The notes under the pieces: generated by a model
Told to the model about the DNA's origin: nothing
The model's database searches: none
Seen by the model: the letters and a program-made list of their open reading frames with translations, nothing else
In this document: in pieces, positions 9,901-18,080 of the stretch
How positions within the stretch are numbered: the stretch's first letter is position 1
Layout of the letters: each line of letters begins with the position of its first letter
Program-made: the position numbers and the translations under genes
DNA from: a bacterium
Lineage (GTDB): Bacteria; UBP6; UBA1177
Reading direction: 5' to 3'
Length of the DNA: 64,000 nucleotides
Assembly: GCA_017645765.1 (NCBI GenBank)
Contig: JAGCNV010000026.1
Location: 124,001-188,000, forward strand

Positions 9901-11008
9901 AGAGAATTACGGCTGGACTTCGTGGGACTGTTACCGCCGTCTGATCCAGACATGGGGCATGAATTTCGGTATCGACCGTGACCTTTTCGATGCTGTCATT
10001 GCCGATTTCAAAAAGGTCTACAAAGTCGAGAAAAAGATCGGTTTCAAGCCTGAAGTCATGAAACTCGTCGCCAAGGAATACATGAAGATCCTCGACAGCC
10101 AGAAAGTCAAATTCGAGCAGAATCTCCACAAGCAGCTTTTCACTTCGATCCACGCGGTTTTTGATTCGTGGAATTCGCGCCGCGCTTTGGTTTACCGCGA
10201 CAAACTCCACATTGCAAGCGAGTGGGGAACGGCTGTCATCGTTCAGAAAATGGTGCTCGGAAACATCAACTACGACTCCGGAACGGGCGTCGTTTTCACG
10301 CGGGAACCGAACGGCAGAGGCAGAAAGGTATGTCTTTACGGCGACTTCGTAATGTGTTCTCAGGGCGAAGACATCGTCGGCGGACTTGTTCACCCGTATC
10401 CTGTTTCAGAAAAGCAGAGACTTGAGATGAAAAACGCTCCGGATATCAGCATGGAAAAAGATTTTCCTGAGATATATTCGGCACTTAATGATATTTCAGT
10501 CGAACTTATCAACAAGCGCGGTTTCGGTCATCAGGAGATTGAATTTACTTTTGAAACTTCAAAAAGACAGGATCTGCACATACTCCAGATCCGTTCGTAC
10601 CACCAGAACGACCTGATGCAGGAAGAGCTTGTTCCCGACAATCTGACGATGATAGGCGAGGGAACGGGCATCGGAAACAACGTCCTTACCGGAAGAGTCG
10701 TCTTCTCGATGGAAGACATCGAAAAGTGCAAAAAACTCTATCCCGGCGAAAAAATCATCGTTATGCGTCCCGACACCGTCAGCGACGATATCGACATGAT
10801 TTTTGAAGCGGACGGACTTCTCACTTCCCGCGGCGGAGCTACGTCTCATGCGGCTGTCACGGCAGTACGTCTCGGCAAGATCGGTGTTGTAAACTGCAAG
10901 TCACTCGTTCTTGACGAAATCAACAAAACCTTCACCTTCGGCGGCGATACAAGAAAAGTTCTAAGCACACTCACGATCGACGGCAGAAGAGGATTTATCT
11001 ACGGTTAG
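6926..11008 (+). CDS. Large PEP/pyruvate dikinase-like phosphotransferase, 1360 residues
   Basis: The ATG at 6926 follows CCGGAGG. Residues 1 to about 880 are helical, acidic and unlike any family I recognise. From about residue 884 there is a PPDK-type ATP-grasp region (GAKGYFLKKIKSYGMPVPHG, then VRSGSAMSMPGAMNTFLN near 960 and GVVFTREPNGRGR near 1120). The swivelling phosphohistidine domain follows, RGGATSHAAVTA with the likely catalytic His at 1308. The C-terminal TIM barrel that binds pyruvate or PEP in PPDK and PEP synthase is absent; the protein ends about 50 residues after the histidine. The final acceptor is therefore not evident. Rifampicin phosphotransferase and glucan water dikinase also combine these two modules with other partners. 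A TATAAA-GGCGCG -10 region lies at 6864-6875. Confidence 0.8.
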   Translation: MSGVIKTSEALKVNLAETFVAGYEFSEQEKFILSAVEKHPLLEKRMRTFFLELNHPFPNFTEVIEAYRWITLENMWVFADLEESDRLLKLLGDYFMQIFSQKLDIPQRNRLRQTIFNVLELLYKIMQSSKISDDVFNSYLDITETVLADGNPGLMEASSSLKKYVAEICKDERFCGRIFKMLKRVMTINLDYWKNIQSFSDWLENRKIEHGDEALEIENAILSQFPPELFTECEEGIEKAEKCEDFFKLPDYTFFTDRFRNTIDFIPTPICKIYYIFYLLDFSSMESLREYLLFDLNRTLKIVSIDDAGEAKRFISRMFDFFKPVRELFQSAILDCVKTLGKEIVKRGSAAICDHFFDAVIRFGFVYPELKGVNSDWQMIVDKNHVKNIRTWLEIIEVNPSKSTKLLSALLVNLRIGGVFISDTDLFQSDVTKFLNSQIAPAYHIARQIAVLFPVYFNEIGAEGELRKISTAIDEICHRKDLLTHFLRKQIHAESNNTHIQLAKDVFIFWLTGKKEHLQNKIPNEIYETLEPAGEMYEGLHEVARFVTSRVRGDYESLFTMKPAEVEKIIADFGAGHEVEQKKVGYLFNIYLLLKEKYYLNPGDIAKKLKKITYIHQATIDEFEAAMTAEDWKSAVRIAFKIMSALKKTVLSEEQTEGVENIYYKRHIAIGIPSMYGEYREPKFEALGMIYRMEQLVSTMVEKLVSTTKLPYVSADNLRETCEILELFREGLELGGITSESFNSDLKMLEYSLVSSSFSLHQYTNIFEFFAEDLSKIVYDYFLGIHDSNLKIVLEQYIEKHNLTVSSEKDKEKIIHKKSEEFYRDIISSSFLMQQIDSLINYLLSILHGIPKSLTQEDIHMIMTYKRKSIISEIDKKDDELDNQVFFGAKGYFLKKIKSYGMPVPHGFILTTELFRRREALMKHPEIEKEIYTTISDELGILEEKTGLQYGNPNNPLMLSVRSGSAMSMPGAMNTFLNVGMNDEFVEQLAKKENYGWTSWDCYRRLIQTWGMNFGIDRDLFDAVIADFKKVYKVEKKIGFKPEVMKLVAKEYMKILDSQKVKFEQNLHKQLFTSIHAVFDSWNSRRALVYRDKLHIASEWGTAVIVQKMVLGNINYDSGTGVVFTREPNGRGRKVCLYGDFVMCSQGEDIVGGLVHPYPVSEKQRLEMKNAPDISMEKDFPEIYSALNDISVELINKRGFGHQEIEFTFETSKRQDLHILQIRSYHQNDLMQEELVPDNLTMIGEGTGIGNNVLTGRVVFSMEDIEKCKKLYPGEKIIVMRPDTVSDDIDMIFEADGLLTSRGGATSHAAVTAVRLGKIGVVNCKSLVLDEINKTFTFGGDTRKVLSTLTIDGRRGFIYG

Positions 11009-11031
11009 TTTTGATATTTTGGAGATAAAAA

Positions 11032-11988
11032 ATGAAGAAATTTTTGATTGTTTTCGCGCTTTTCTGTGCAGTTTTTATTGTTTCGTGCGGCAGCGACGAA
11101 GAGGAAACAGCGGAATCAGTGGATACTGACAGCAGCAGTCAGGGTGATACGGCACAAGAGGCTGATGAAACCGATACCGCAGCAGATTCAGCTGATACTG
11201 TTCCTGATGACGACAGCGGCAATACAGACAGCGGAACTGAAAATGATGCCGACAACGGTCAGACTGAAATAGAAAACGACAACGAGCCGTCAGAAAACGA
11301 TGACACGGAGAACGATAACGAGCCGTTAGAAGACGATGAGATGGAGAACGACAGCGACAATGAACCAGCTGATGTCGATGACTCGGAAATCAACGATGAT
11401 TCGGATGATGCAGACGACACGGAAGTGCCTGATTGCATTCCGCAGTGCGACGGAAGCAGTTGCGGCGATGACGGCTGCGGCGGAACCTGTCTTTGCGGAC
11501 ATGATCAGGGCTGCAACGATGAATTTAAATGCGTAGACCTTGATTTTTCGGGATGTACAGGCCTTTCAGTTGACTGGAGCAGGCTGGTTCTCTATTCAAT
11601 GGACAGTTTTTCGGCTGTGGGAAGCGGCGGCAGTGATCCGAGGGCTACAATACAATTTTATCAGGATCCGGTTACGCATAAAATCACTGCCGGAACGTAC
11701 GATCTCGGGAGCGGAAAAAATTTGCAGTATAAAACGTGCACGGAATGCGTTTTTGTCTACTCGGACATGTTCGTAAACGCTTCAGGATATAATGAATACG
11801 CAAAAAAGTATTTCCAGCATGACGGAACTTTGACAGTAAGCAGCGTCGATGAGGAAAACAGAATCAAAGGAACGCTTACGGCAAGAATCTTTGAAGCAAC
11901 TTTCGACAATAAACTGATGATGAATTTTGTGGCTGGCGGAAAATGCTTTGAAGTAGAATCGGCAGTACTGGATACTCCGGCGGAATAA
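11032..11988 (+). CDS. Acidic-linker lipoprotein with CGDDGCGG motif, 318 residues
   Basis: A signal peptide ends in the lipobox IVSC (Cys 19). Roughly residues 20-135 are Asp/Glu/Asn/Ser/Thr-rich, built from loose repeats of ENDNEP and DDxE. A cysteine cluster follows (CIPQCDGSSCGDDGCGG, about 138-155), and the last 150 residues form a beta-rich domain I do not recognise. The CGDDGCGG motif recurs in Myxococcota-type exported proteins. The gene starts 23 bases after the dikinase-like gene, behind GGAGAT, so the two may be cotranscribed. Function unknown; lipid-anchored with a flexible spacer. Confidence 0.75.
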   Translation: MKKFLIVFALFCAVFIVSCGSDEEETAESVDTDSSSQGDTAQEADETDTAADSADTVPDDDSGNTDSGTENDADNGQTEIENDNEPSENDDTENDNEPLEDDEMENDSDNEPADVDDSEINDDSDDADDTEVPDCIPQCDGSSCGDDGCGGTCLCGHDQGCNDEFKCVDLDFSGCTGLSVDWSRLVLYSMDSFSAVGSGGSDPRATIQFYQDPVTHKITAGTYDLGSGKNLQYKTCTECVFVYSDMFVNASGYNEYAKKYFQHDGTLTVSSVDEENRIKGTLTARIFEATFDNKLMMNFVAGGKCFEVESAVLDTPAE

Positions 11989-12151
11989 ACCGCAGGCAAG
12001 CAGTATGTTTTCTTCCGTATTTCCTAAAAATCCCTAAAATTTGCAGTCAGCCGCAAGACAATTTATTCGAAGAAAAAAATTCAAGCCTTAAATCTAAAAC
12101 TTGAATTGGAAAAAATGAAGGGAAATAAAAAAGAAAGCCTCTCGAAATCTC

Positions 12152-12226
12152 TGGCGACCCCTAGCGGATTCGAACCGCTGTTAGCGGCGTGAGAGGCCGC
12201 CGTCCTAACCGCTAGACGAAGGGGTC
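12152..12226 (-). tRNA. tRNA-Glu (anticodon CUC)
   Basis: The minus strand folds as a complete tRNA. The acceptor arms are GACCCCT and AGGGGTC followed by an encoded G-CCA; the D-arm is TCTAGCGGTTAGGA. The anticodon stem is GCGGC/GCCGC with loop CTCTCAC, giving anticodon CTC, and the T-arm has TTCGAAT. It lies 15 bases downstream of tRNA-Gln on the same strand. Confidence 0.93.
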
Positions 12227-12241
12227 ATTGCATGAATAAAA

Positions 12242-12315
12242 TGGATCCCGAACAAGGATTCGAACCTTGATTGACGGAGCCAGAATCCGTAGTCCTGCCA
12301 TTGGACGATCCGGGA
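12242..12315 (-). tRNA. tRNA-Gln (anticodon CUG)
   Basis: The minus strand gives acceptor arms TCCCGGA and TTCGGGA (one G-T pair) with an encoded T-CCA end, and an anticodon stem ACGGA/TCCGT with loop TTCTGGC, so the anticodon is CTG. The T-arm is CAAGG-TTCGAAT-CCTTG. It starts 10 bases after the stop codon of the upstream gene on the same strand, so it may be processed from that transcript. Confidence 0.92.
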
Positions 12316-12325
12316 ACCTCATGCT

Positions 12326-12682
12326 TTATTTGAAAATTCTTGCGAAGACCTTGTCATCCCAGCCGATGACGTAGATTTTGTGCCACGGTGCAGACTGTTT
12401 CAGGTTGTAGAAAACGTGAACCCGATAATTCTCTTCGTTGGTGAGCAGTTCGTCTTTAACCGAACTGTCTCCCACGAAAAGCGCCTGAACCTGTTTTACC
12501 GAAGTATCGAAGTCTTTCATGAGCTGATACTTATTGTCTCCGGTCTTAGTTGCCTGAGCCGGAAGGTAGGCCAAATTCAGATCTTTTGCAAAAATTCCAA
12601 AACTCAAAAGTGAAAGGACGATCAAAACGGCGGCTTTATAGCCAAAAAATTTTTTAAAGTCAAGAAAAAAATTCATTTTCAC
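12326..12682 (-). CDS. Small exported protein of unknown function, 118 residues
   Basis: The GTG at 12680-12682 has GGAG eight bases upstream, which favours it over the ATG two codons further in. The N-terminus has one hydrophobic segment (AAVLIVLSLLSFGIFA) that reads as a signal peptide with a possible cleavage after GIFA. The mature part of about 85 residues has no cysteine and ends in a beta-rich stretch (RVHVFYNL, HKIYVIGWDDKVFARIFK). I do not recognise it. It lies 23 bases after the coiled-coil lipoprotein gene and just before two tRNAs, all on one strand. Confidence 0.6.
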   Translation of the reverse strand: MKMNFFLDFKKFFGYKAAVLIVLSLLSFGIFAKDLNLAYLPAQATKTGDNKYQLMKDFDTSVKQVQALFVGDSSVKDELLTNEENYRVHVFYNLKQSAPWHKIYVIGWDDKVFARIFK

Positions 12683-12705
12683 GAAAAAATCTCCGTTTTC
12701 TTTAA

Positions 12706-13704
12706 CTATTCGCCCTGATTCTGGAGTTCTTTGATTTTATCTTTGAGAGCTTTTTCTCTTTCCCAGATCTCTTTGAGCTGTTTTCTTGCCTCTTCGTCAG
12801 CCTTTTTTGTGTCCTCGATGAGTTTTTTAAGTCTGTCTCTCTCTTTGTTCTCTGCAACGAGTTCTTCCGGAGTGATGTGAACGCCGTCGATGATGTAAAA
12901 ATTGAAAGAAAGCGGCTGATCCGGATCCCATTCTTCGGGAATATCTTTAACTACGGTCTTGAAAACTTTTACCGAGTTCGGAAGAAGCGAAGTTCTGAGA
13001 CCTTCGTATCTCATATCGGTTACGGGAAGGAAATTTTCAGCATAAATTACGTCGCCGTTTTTGTCTTTGAAGCGGACTCTGATGCCGACTCTGATCATGT
13101 CAAGGTCGCTGCTGCCGTTGAGGATCGTTCCGGTAAGTTCTGCAAGTCCGGGGCGTCCGGGAACCTTTTTACCGGTGATGTCGTCGATTTTGATGAGTCC
13201 TTTGTAGTTTTTGAGCAGATTTGCAAGTCTTGACTGCTCAGCGTTGCGCTCTGAGATTTCAGCCATAAGTGTCTGAAGTTCGACTTTGAAAGCCTCGCCT
13301 TCCTTGACGATTCTGACAGTGAAGATAAGTGACGCGTCTGCGTTCATGACGCCTGCCATACGACCCATGTTAGCCGTCTGACCGGTAGCTTCGATGAAAG
13401 CCTTGGTTTCTGCGTCGATGACGATATTTGCACGCGAAGTTCTGATTTCGGCACCGATTTTTCCTTTATATGTCGTTGTCGCAAAATCTTTGAAATCATC
13501 GAATGTTACGACTTTTTTCATTTCGGTTGAAAGCCAGTTGTCGTAAATGTCCTGCAAAGTTCCCTGTTTGCCGTCTGAAGCATCACGGACAGCATAAAGA
13601 TAGCTCTGGATGAAAGCATCGACCTGATCCTGAAGAGATTTCGATTTTTCGCCGCAGCTGACGAACATCAGTGCTGCAAGCAAGAAAAGCATCAATTTTT
13701 TCAT
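12706..13704 (-). CDS. Lipoprotein with C-terminal coiled coil, 332 residues
   Basis: The ATG at 13702-13704 follows AGGAGGAATT. The signal peptide MKKLMLFLLAALMFVSC puts the lipidated cysteine at 17; a longer in-frame start lacks support. The N-terminal half resembles a small alpha-beta domain and the middle a beta-sandwich (NGSSDLDMIRVGIRVRFKDK). The last 50 residues are a charged coiled coil (KKADEEARKQLKEIWEREK). No named family is recognised. It is followed by the 118-residue gene and the two tRNAs. A periplasmic lipoprotein is the safe call. Confidence 0.75.
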   Translation of the reverse strand: MKKLMLFLLAALMFVSCGEKSKSLQDQVDAFIQSYLYAVRDASDGKQGTLQDIYDNWLSTEMKKVVTFDDFKDFATTTYKGKIGAEIRTSRANIVIDAETKAFIEATGQTANMGRMAGVMNADASLIFTVRIVKEGEAFKVELQTLMAEISERNAEQSRLANLLKNYKGLIKIDDITGKKVPGRPGLAELTGTILNGSSDLDMIRVGIRVRFKDKNGDVIYAENFLPVTDMRYEGLRTSLLPNSVKVFKTVVKDIPEEWDPDQPLSFNFYIIDGVHITPEELVAENKERDRLKKLIEDTKKADEEARKQLKEIWEREKALKDKIKELQNQGE

Positions 13705-13750
13705 AATTCCTCCTGAAAAAGTAAAAAAACAATGTTGCGCGAACATATTA

Positions 13751-15682
13751 TCACTTTAAATATAAGTCAAGAATATAATAACCTTTGAGATTCATTGCAG
13801 AAATATTGGAGCTTTCGCTCATGAACGGCATGATTTTTACGGTGTATGTCTCTCCTGCCTTCACTTTTTGTGCGATGAAGCTGTATTTGTTGAAGTGGAT
13901 AGAGTCTATCATGTCGTCGGAAGTGATGATTTCAACGCCGTTGTGCAGCAAGGTCATCACCGTGTCGATGTCGAAAGAGGTCGATTCGCGGTCGGGACTT
14001 GTAGAAATATAGACGGTTCCGTTCCGTTCCGCCGTAAATTCAAAGGTGTTCTCGTAAAAATCGCTGTCGGTGTCGAAATATCCTAAGTAAGCTGCACCGG
14101 TTTTGATTTTTACCGGATTTTTGTCTGTTCCGTGACTCCATTTTTCGGGTTCGGAAACGCTTTCCTCGATCGAAAGTGTCAGTTTTTCTCCAGAATTCTG
14201 CTCGCATTCATTGATGTAAAGTCCGAAAATCAGATCCTCGGTTTTTTCATATTTTCTTGAAAAAAAGCGGAGGGTTTCTGCCGGATCAGGCATTGCAAAC
14301 GGAATTAGATCGCGGTTGAAAATGTAAAGTCCGGCGAGATTTCCCGGCACGGAAAGGGTGATTTCGGCGAGATTTTTTTCTTTGTCTGCATTCCACTTGA
14401 AAAATTTCCAGCCGCAGTCGGGAAGTTCGATTTCAAGGTCTCCGGCAGATGAATCGAAAGTCTCGATTTCTTTGTCTCTGCTGATTTCGAGAGAGTAGGG
14501 AATGTCGTTTCCCAGAAGGTCGAGGTAAATTTCGCCGTTGAAAGGGGATAGCATATTGATGTTGTGCGTTTCGGCGCCGCTTAGCATGCTTGCCCTCAAT
14601 GCGATGAGACCGCTTCCCGTTATGTTGTATGAGGAAGCCCATATCTCGGCAATGAAAGGATTCGGATTTTCAGGTGTGATTTTAAAACTCAGAATGTCGC
14701 CCTTTTCGACTTTGAACCTGAACCAGTCCTCATCGTCGCTCTCTTCTCCCAGAATATTTTTCTTTTCAGTGTCCAGGTAACCTGAAATATCGGCTGAATC
14801 AGTAATGTTGGCGTAGTTGAATGTGTCGTTGGGTTCAAGTTCAGCCGATTCGGGCTGCTGCGTGAATGAGATGTCGAAAACCTCGTCCTCCGTTTCGTCG
14901 AGATCGAGGAGCATTCTTCCGGTTACAAGAAGATGCCGAAGATTCCCTTCGAGCCTAGAGTAGATGAGAGGGTCGACTTTATTGCTGTAGTAGTCTTCAT
15001 CGTCGTTTCCTGCGACGATTTCGCGGCTTCCGCAGTTCATAAGAAAAGAAAATTTGTCGCTCAGCATATTTTTTGTGTCGACATTTATCTGGTAAATCTC
15101 ACTTTTTTCAAAAACGGGCTCAAGAATGTCAATATGCCTGCCTGATTTTGAAAATATTCTTTTAACTGTTGAATTTAATTTGATTTTTTCGTAACCTTCG
15201 GCATCGCATATATGGCTGGAAATGACTCTGAAATAGTATTTGAAACCGCCGGTTTTCTTTTCGTTTACGGTGTTTCTTTTGTCTCCGATCTCAAAATACT
15301 GCCAGCCGTCGGCAGTTGTAACGAAAGTGAATCGTTTTTTCCCGGGAAGTTTGAAAACCGCAAAAGTGTAGTTTCCGAGATTGTCTGAGTGACCGATGTA
15401 CGGCTCGAAATTTTTTTCTCTGCTTTCAAATTCGAAGGTAATAAGAGTTCCGGAAGGCAGCCAGATTTTATAAAGGTCGGTATCGGCTGAATTTTCTTTG
15501 GGTTTGGTGATTTCTGCGGCATAGATGCTCCCTTCAGAAATTTCCAAAGCCTGATAAGTAGCCTCGTTCGGTTCGGCTTCGTATATATATTCGGCTGAAT
15601 CAATGTATTTCGTGTGTTCACAGCCGAGAACAAGCGGCAGAAACAGCAAAAATCGGAAATATTTCAGAAATTTTAAAGTCAA
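13751..15682 (-). CDS. Lipoprotein with PPC-like beta domains, 643 residues
   Basis: The start is TTG at 15680-15682, nine bases after GGAG; no ATG or GTG lies before the signal peptide. The lipobox is LVLGC (Cys 21). At least three segments look like bacterial pre-peptidase C-terminal (PPC) domains. They start near residue 36 (EAEPNEATYQAL...DTDLYKIWLPSGTLITFEF), near 280 (ELEPNDTFNYA...DEDWFRFKVEKGDILSFKI) and near 535 (YLGYFDTDSDFYENTFEFTAERNGTVYI). PPC domains are usually attached to secreted enzymes, but no catalytic domain is visible here. It lies upstream of the coiled-coil lipoprotein on the same strand. Confidence 0.7.
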   Translation of the reverse strand: MTLKFLKYFRFLLFLPLVLGCEHTKYIDSAEYIYEAEPNEATYQALEISEGSIYAAEITKPKENSADTDLYKIWLPSGTLITFEFESREKNFEPYIGHSDNLGNYTFAVFKLPGKKRFTFVTTADGWQYFEIGDKRNTVNEKKTGGFKYYFRVISSHICDAEGYEKIKLNSTVKRIFSKSGRHIDILEPVFEKSEIYQINVDTKNMLSDKFSFLMNCGSREIVAGNDDEDYYSNKVDPLIYSRLEGNLRHLLVTGRMLLDLDETEDEVFDISFTQQPESAELEPNDTFNYANITDSADISGYLDTEKKNILGEESDDEDWFRFKVEKGDILSFKITPENPNPFIAEIWASSYNITGSGLIALRASMLSGAETHNINMLSPFNGEIYLDLLGNDIPYSLEISRDKEIETFDSSAGDLEIELPDCGWKFFKWNADKEKNLAEITLSVPGNLAGLYIFNRDLIPFAMPDPAETLRFFSRKYEKTEDLIFGLYINECEQNSGEKLTLSIEESVSEPEKWSHGTDKNPVKIKTGAAYLGYFDTDSDFYENTFEFTAERNGTVYISTSPDRESTSFDIDTVMTLLHNGVEIITSDDMIDSIHFNKYSFIAQKVKAGETYTVKIMPFMSESSNISAMNLKGYYILDLYLK

Positions 15683-15856
15683 AACAACGAACTCCGCAAC
15701 AAATCGGGATGATTATTCAGATAAATCGCCGAAAGTAAATATAAACGGCTGATTTCGGAGGCTTAAAAACGGTGTCATAATTTTTCTTAATCTTTTATGT
15801 TTACAAATAATATATTTTCGCTAAAATACTGAGGCTTTTTTTGTAAGGAGAGAAAA

Positions 15857-17212
15857 ATGAAGTTTTCAGCTTTGATTTCGGTTTTGTTCCTTTGTTTCGT
15901 TTTTGTAGCATGTGCTTCTGAAGAGGATGCTTCATGTGTCACGGGGTTTGACTGTGCTGACGGGTATTTATGTATAAACTCTGTCTGCCAGCCTCCTGTC
16001 GCGGTAAACGATGAAGATTCTCAGGACGATGTTGAAAATCAGGATTCTTCGGAACCTTCTGATGAAAAATCCGATGATAATGTTTCGCCGGAAGAAGACA
16101 GCGATATTACTGAAATTCCGGATGATATTGTCAGCTGTCCGAATGCCTGCAGCGGTTTCGGTGAATGTAATCTTGAAACAGGAAAATGTACCTGCACGGG
16201 AAATCACGGCGGCGAAGACTGCTCCGGATGTGCTGAAGGCTATCATTTGGAAGCAGAAGGTGACGATGAGGACGGAAATCCTGATATTCGTTCGTGTGTA
16301 GTGAACCTTACATGTGAACCCAATCCGTGCAACAACAACGGCTGCAAGGAAGTCGGAGCTACCGTACAATGCACATGTGCCGCGGCAAATCATCAGGGCG
16401 GAAGATGGTGCGAAAGATGTGCTGACGGTTATATGCTGAATAATTCTGGAGTTTGCAAGGAAGACTGCTCTTTGAAAACCTGCACTCCTCCGCAAAAATG
16501 CGGAATCGACTATGCTATAAACGAAGCAAACTGCAATAATTGTGAAAATGAATATTATACGGGAACTGATTGTAAAAGCTGCGATATTGAACATTTCTGC
16601 AACGGTCACGCTACGGCATGTGTCGTCGAAGGCGGAACAGAAAAATGTACTTGCGAAGCCGCTTATGCCGGTTCAACCTGCAATACCTGTGCAAACGGAT
16701 ATTTCCAGAGCAACGGCGTCTGCATAAAAAGCTGCGATGCGAACAAGTGTTTTAAAACGAGGCAGTGTGAGGCTGAATCCGTGCTGGGAGGAACCACGAC
16801 CGGTATTGCTGTTGCATATGGAACATGCAATCCGACAACGGGTACTTGCGATTGTGATCCGGGCTGGGTTACGGGAAATTCCGAATACGGTGTAGGAAAT
16901 TCGGTAGATTGTACAAATTTGTTAAGAAGAGTTCTGGAAACTTTTAACAATGTAGAATGTGCACAGTGTGATCAGAACAACCCGCCTGCTGAATATGCTC
17001 AGACTGGTTGTCCTACAGAATGTCCGATGACAATGGGAACGATTATGTTTTGCGATGTGTTCGTTGGGATGCCGATGGGGATAGGTAAATGTTATTATGA
17101 ACCAGGCACTCTCAGATTATACTGTAAATGTGAATCTGGTTACACGATGAGCGGCAGTAAATACTATGATGAAAATCCGATTGGTGCATGTGCTTCCGAA
17201 TCCAGTGAATAA
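15857..17212 (+). CDS. EGF-like cysteine-rich lipoprotein, 451 residues
   Basis: The ATG follows AAGGAGAG. The signal peptide ends at the lipobox FVAC (Cys 19). An early cysteine unit (CVTGFDCADGYLCINSVC) is followed by an Asp/Glu/Ser linker to about residue 92. The rest is a chain of EGF/laminin-like units, for example CSGFGECNLETGKCTC, CEPNPCNNNGCKE and CDPGWVTGNSEYG, with about 40 cysteines in all. It lacks DUF1566 domains, so it is only a relative in style of the large lipoproteins. A surface or periplasmic binding protein is likely; the ligand is unknown. Confidence 0.75.
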   Translation: MKFSALISVLFLCFVFVACASEEDASCVTGFDCADGYLCINSVCQPPVAVNDEDSQDDVENQDSSEPSDEKSDDNVSPEEDSDITEIPDDIVSCPNACSGFGECNLETGKCTCTGNHGGEDCSGCAEGYHLEAEGDDEDGNPDIRSCVVNLTCEPNPCNNNGCKEVGATVQCTCAAANHQGGRWCERCADGYMLNNSGVCKEDCSLKTCTPPQKCGIDYAINEANCNNCENEYYTGTDCKSCDIEHFCNGHATACVVEGGTEKCTCEAAYAGSTCNTCANGYFQSNGVCIKSCDANKCFKTRQCEAESVLGGTTTGIAVAYGTCNPTTGTCDCDPGWVTGNSEYGVGNSVDCTNLLRRVLETFNNVECAQCDQNNPPAEYAQTGCPTECPMTMGTIMFCDVFVGMPMGIGKCYYEPGTLRLYCKCESGYTMSGSKYYDENPIGACASESSE

Positions 17213-17299
17213 CTCTTATTTTTAATCAAGAACATTTTTCCGTAAATCATAAAAATTTTCATAAATTCAAATAAACACAAAAAGTGTCTCCGATTTTTC

Positions 17300-17327
17300 T
17301 TGACCTTATAAATTTCAGGTATATAAT
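17300..17327 (+). promoter_or_regulatory. Promoter of lexA
   Basis: TTGACC (17300-17305), a 16-base spacer and TATAAT (17322-17327), followed by TTGGCG. Transcription would start near 17334, 26 bases before the ATG. I did not find a convincing palindromic LexA operator, so autoregulation is not shown. Confidence 0.65.
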
Positions 17328-17359
17328 TTGGCGTTTATGTTTTTTTATGAGGTGAAAAA

Positions 17360-18004
17360 ATGAAAACGTCGAATCGTAACGAACTTACAGAATCTCAGGC
17401 GAAAGTTTTGAAAACAATCAACGATTTTATTACGGAAAACGGCTATTCTCCGACCGCAAAAGAGATTGCCGAAATTCTGCACATTACGCAGACTTCGGTT
17501 TTTGAGCAGCTTGAAAGGCTTGAGAAAAAAAGGTATATAACGCGCCAGAAAGGTGCTGCGAGAACTATCGGCATTCTGAATACTGTCGTAGATGAAAAGC
17601 CTGTAAAAAGCGAATCTGTCAAACTTGTAAAGGTTCCTGTTATCGGAACGATTGCAGCCGGAGCTCCGATCTTTGCTGACGAAAATATGGAAGGCGAGAT
17701 TCTTGTTGATGAAAGCAACATTGGAAAAGGGAGATTCTTTGCCCTCAGAGTCCGCGGTGACAGTATGATCAACGCCGGAATAAACAACGGGGACTTGGTC
17801 ATAATAAAACGTCAGCCGCTTGCCGAAAACGGTGATATAATTGCGGCTCTTATTGACAATGAGGCTACTTTGAAACGTCTTTCATTGACGAACGATGAGG
17901 TTTTTCTTCTTCCTGAAAACGAAAAATACTCTCCGATAAACGTTACCTGCCGTGAAGATTTCAAAATTTTGGGAAAAATGGTGACGACTGTAACGGTTTT
18001 GTGA
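17360..18004 (+). CDS. lexA: LexA SOS repressor
   Basis: 214 residues, the usual length. The N-terminal winged helix-turn-helix includes SPTAKEIAEILHITQTSVFE (30-49). The self-cleavage site is Ala100-Gly101 (TIAAGAPIF), and the Ser-Lys dyad is Ser135 (RGDSM) and Lys172 (EATLKR). On DNA damage RecA filaments would trigger cleavage and release SOS genes. The recognition helix differs from the common SSPSTVHRHL form, so its operator may be lineage-specific. It stands alone, with its own promoter, ahead of the barrel protein gene, which also has a promoter. Confidence 0.93.
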   Translation: MKTSNRNELTESQAKVLKTINDFITENGYSPTAKEIAEILHITQTSVFEQLERLEKKRYITRQKGAARTIGILNTVVDEKPVKSESVKLVKVPVIGTIAAGAPIFADENMEGEILVDESNIGKGRFFALRVRGDSMINAGINNGDLVIIKRQPLAENGDIIAALIDNEATLKRLSLTNDEVFLLPENEKYSPINVTCREDFKILGKMVTTVTVL

Positions 18005-18023
18005 CAAATCTCCTGAACTCTGT

Positions 18024-18051
18024 TTGACAACCTTATAAATACTGCTAATAT
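18024..18051 (+). promoter_or_regulatory. Promoter of the barrel protein gene
   Basis: TTGACA (18024-18029), a 16-base spacer and TAATAT (18046-18051), followed by TAGCG. The spacer shares CCTTATAAAT with the lexA promoter just upstream. The leader is about 25 bases and ends in GTGAGG before the ATG at 18081. Confidence 0.6.
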
Positions 18052-18080
18052 TAGCGGTTTTTTTGTGAGGTGTGAAAATT

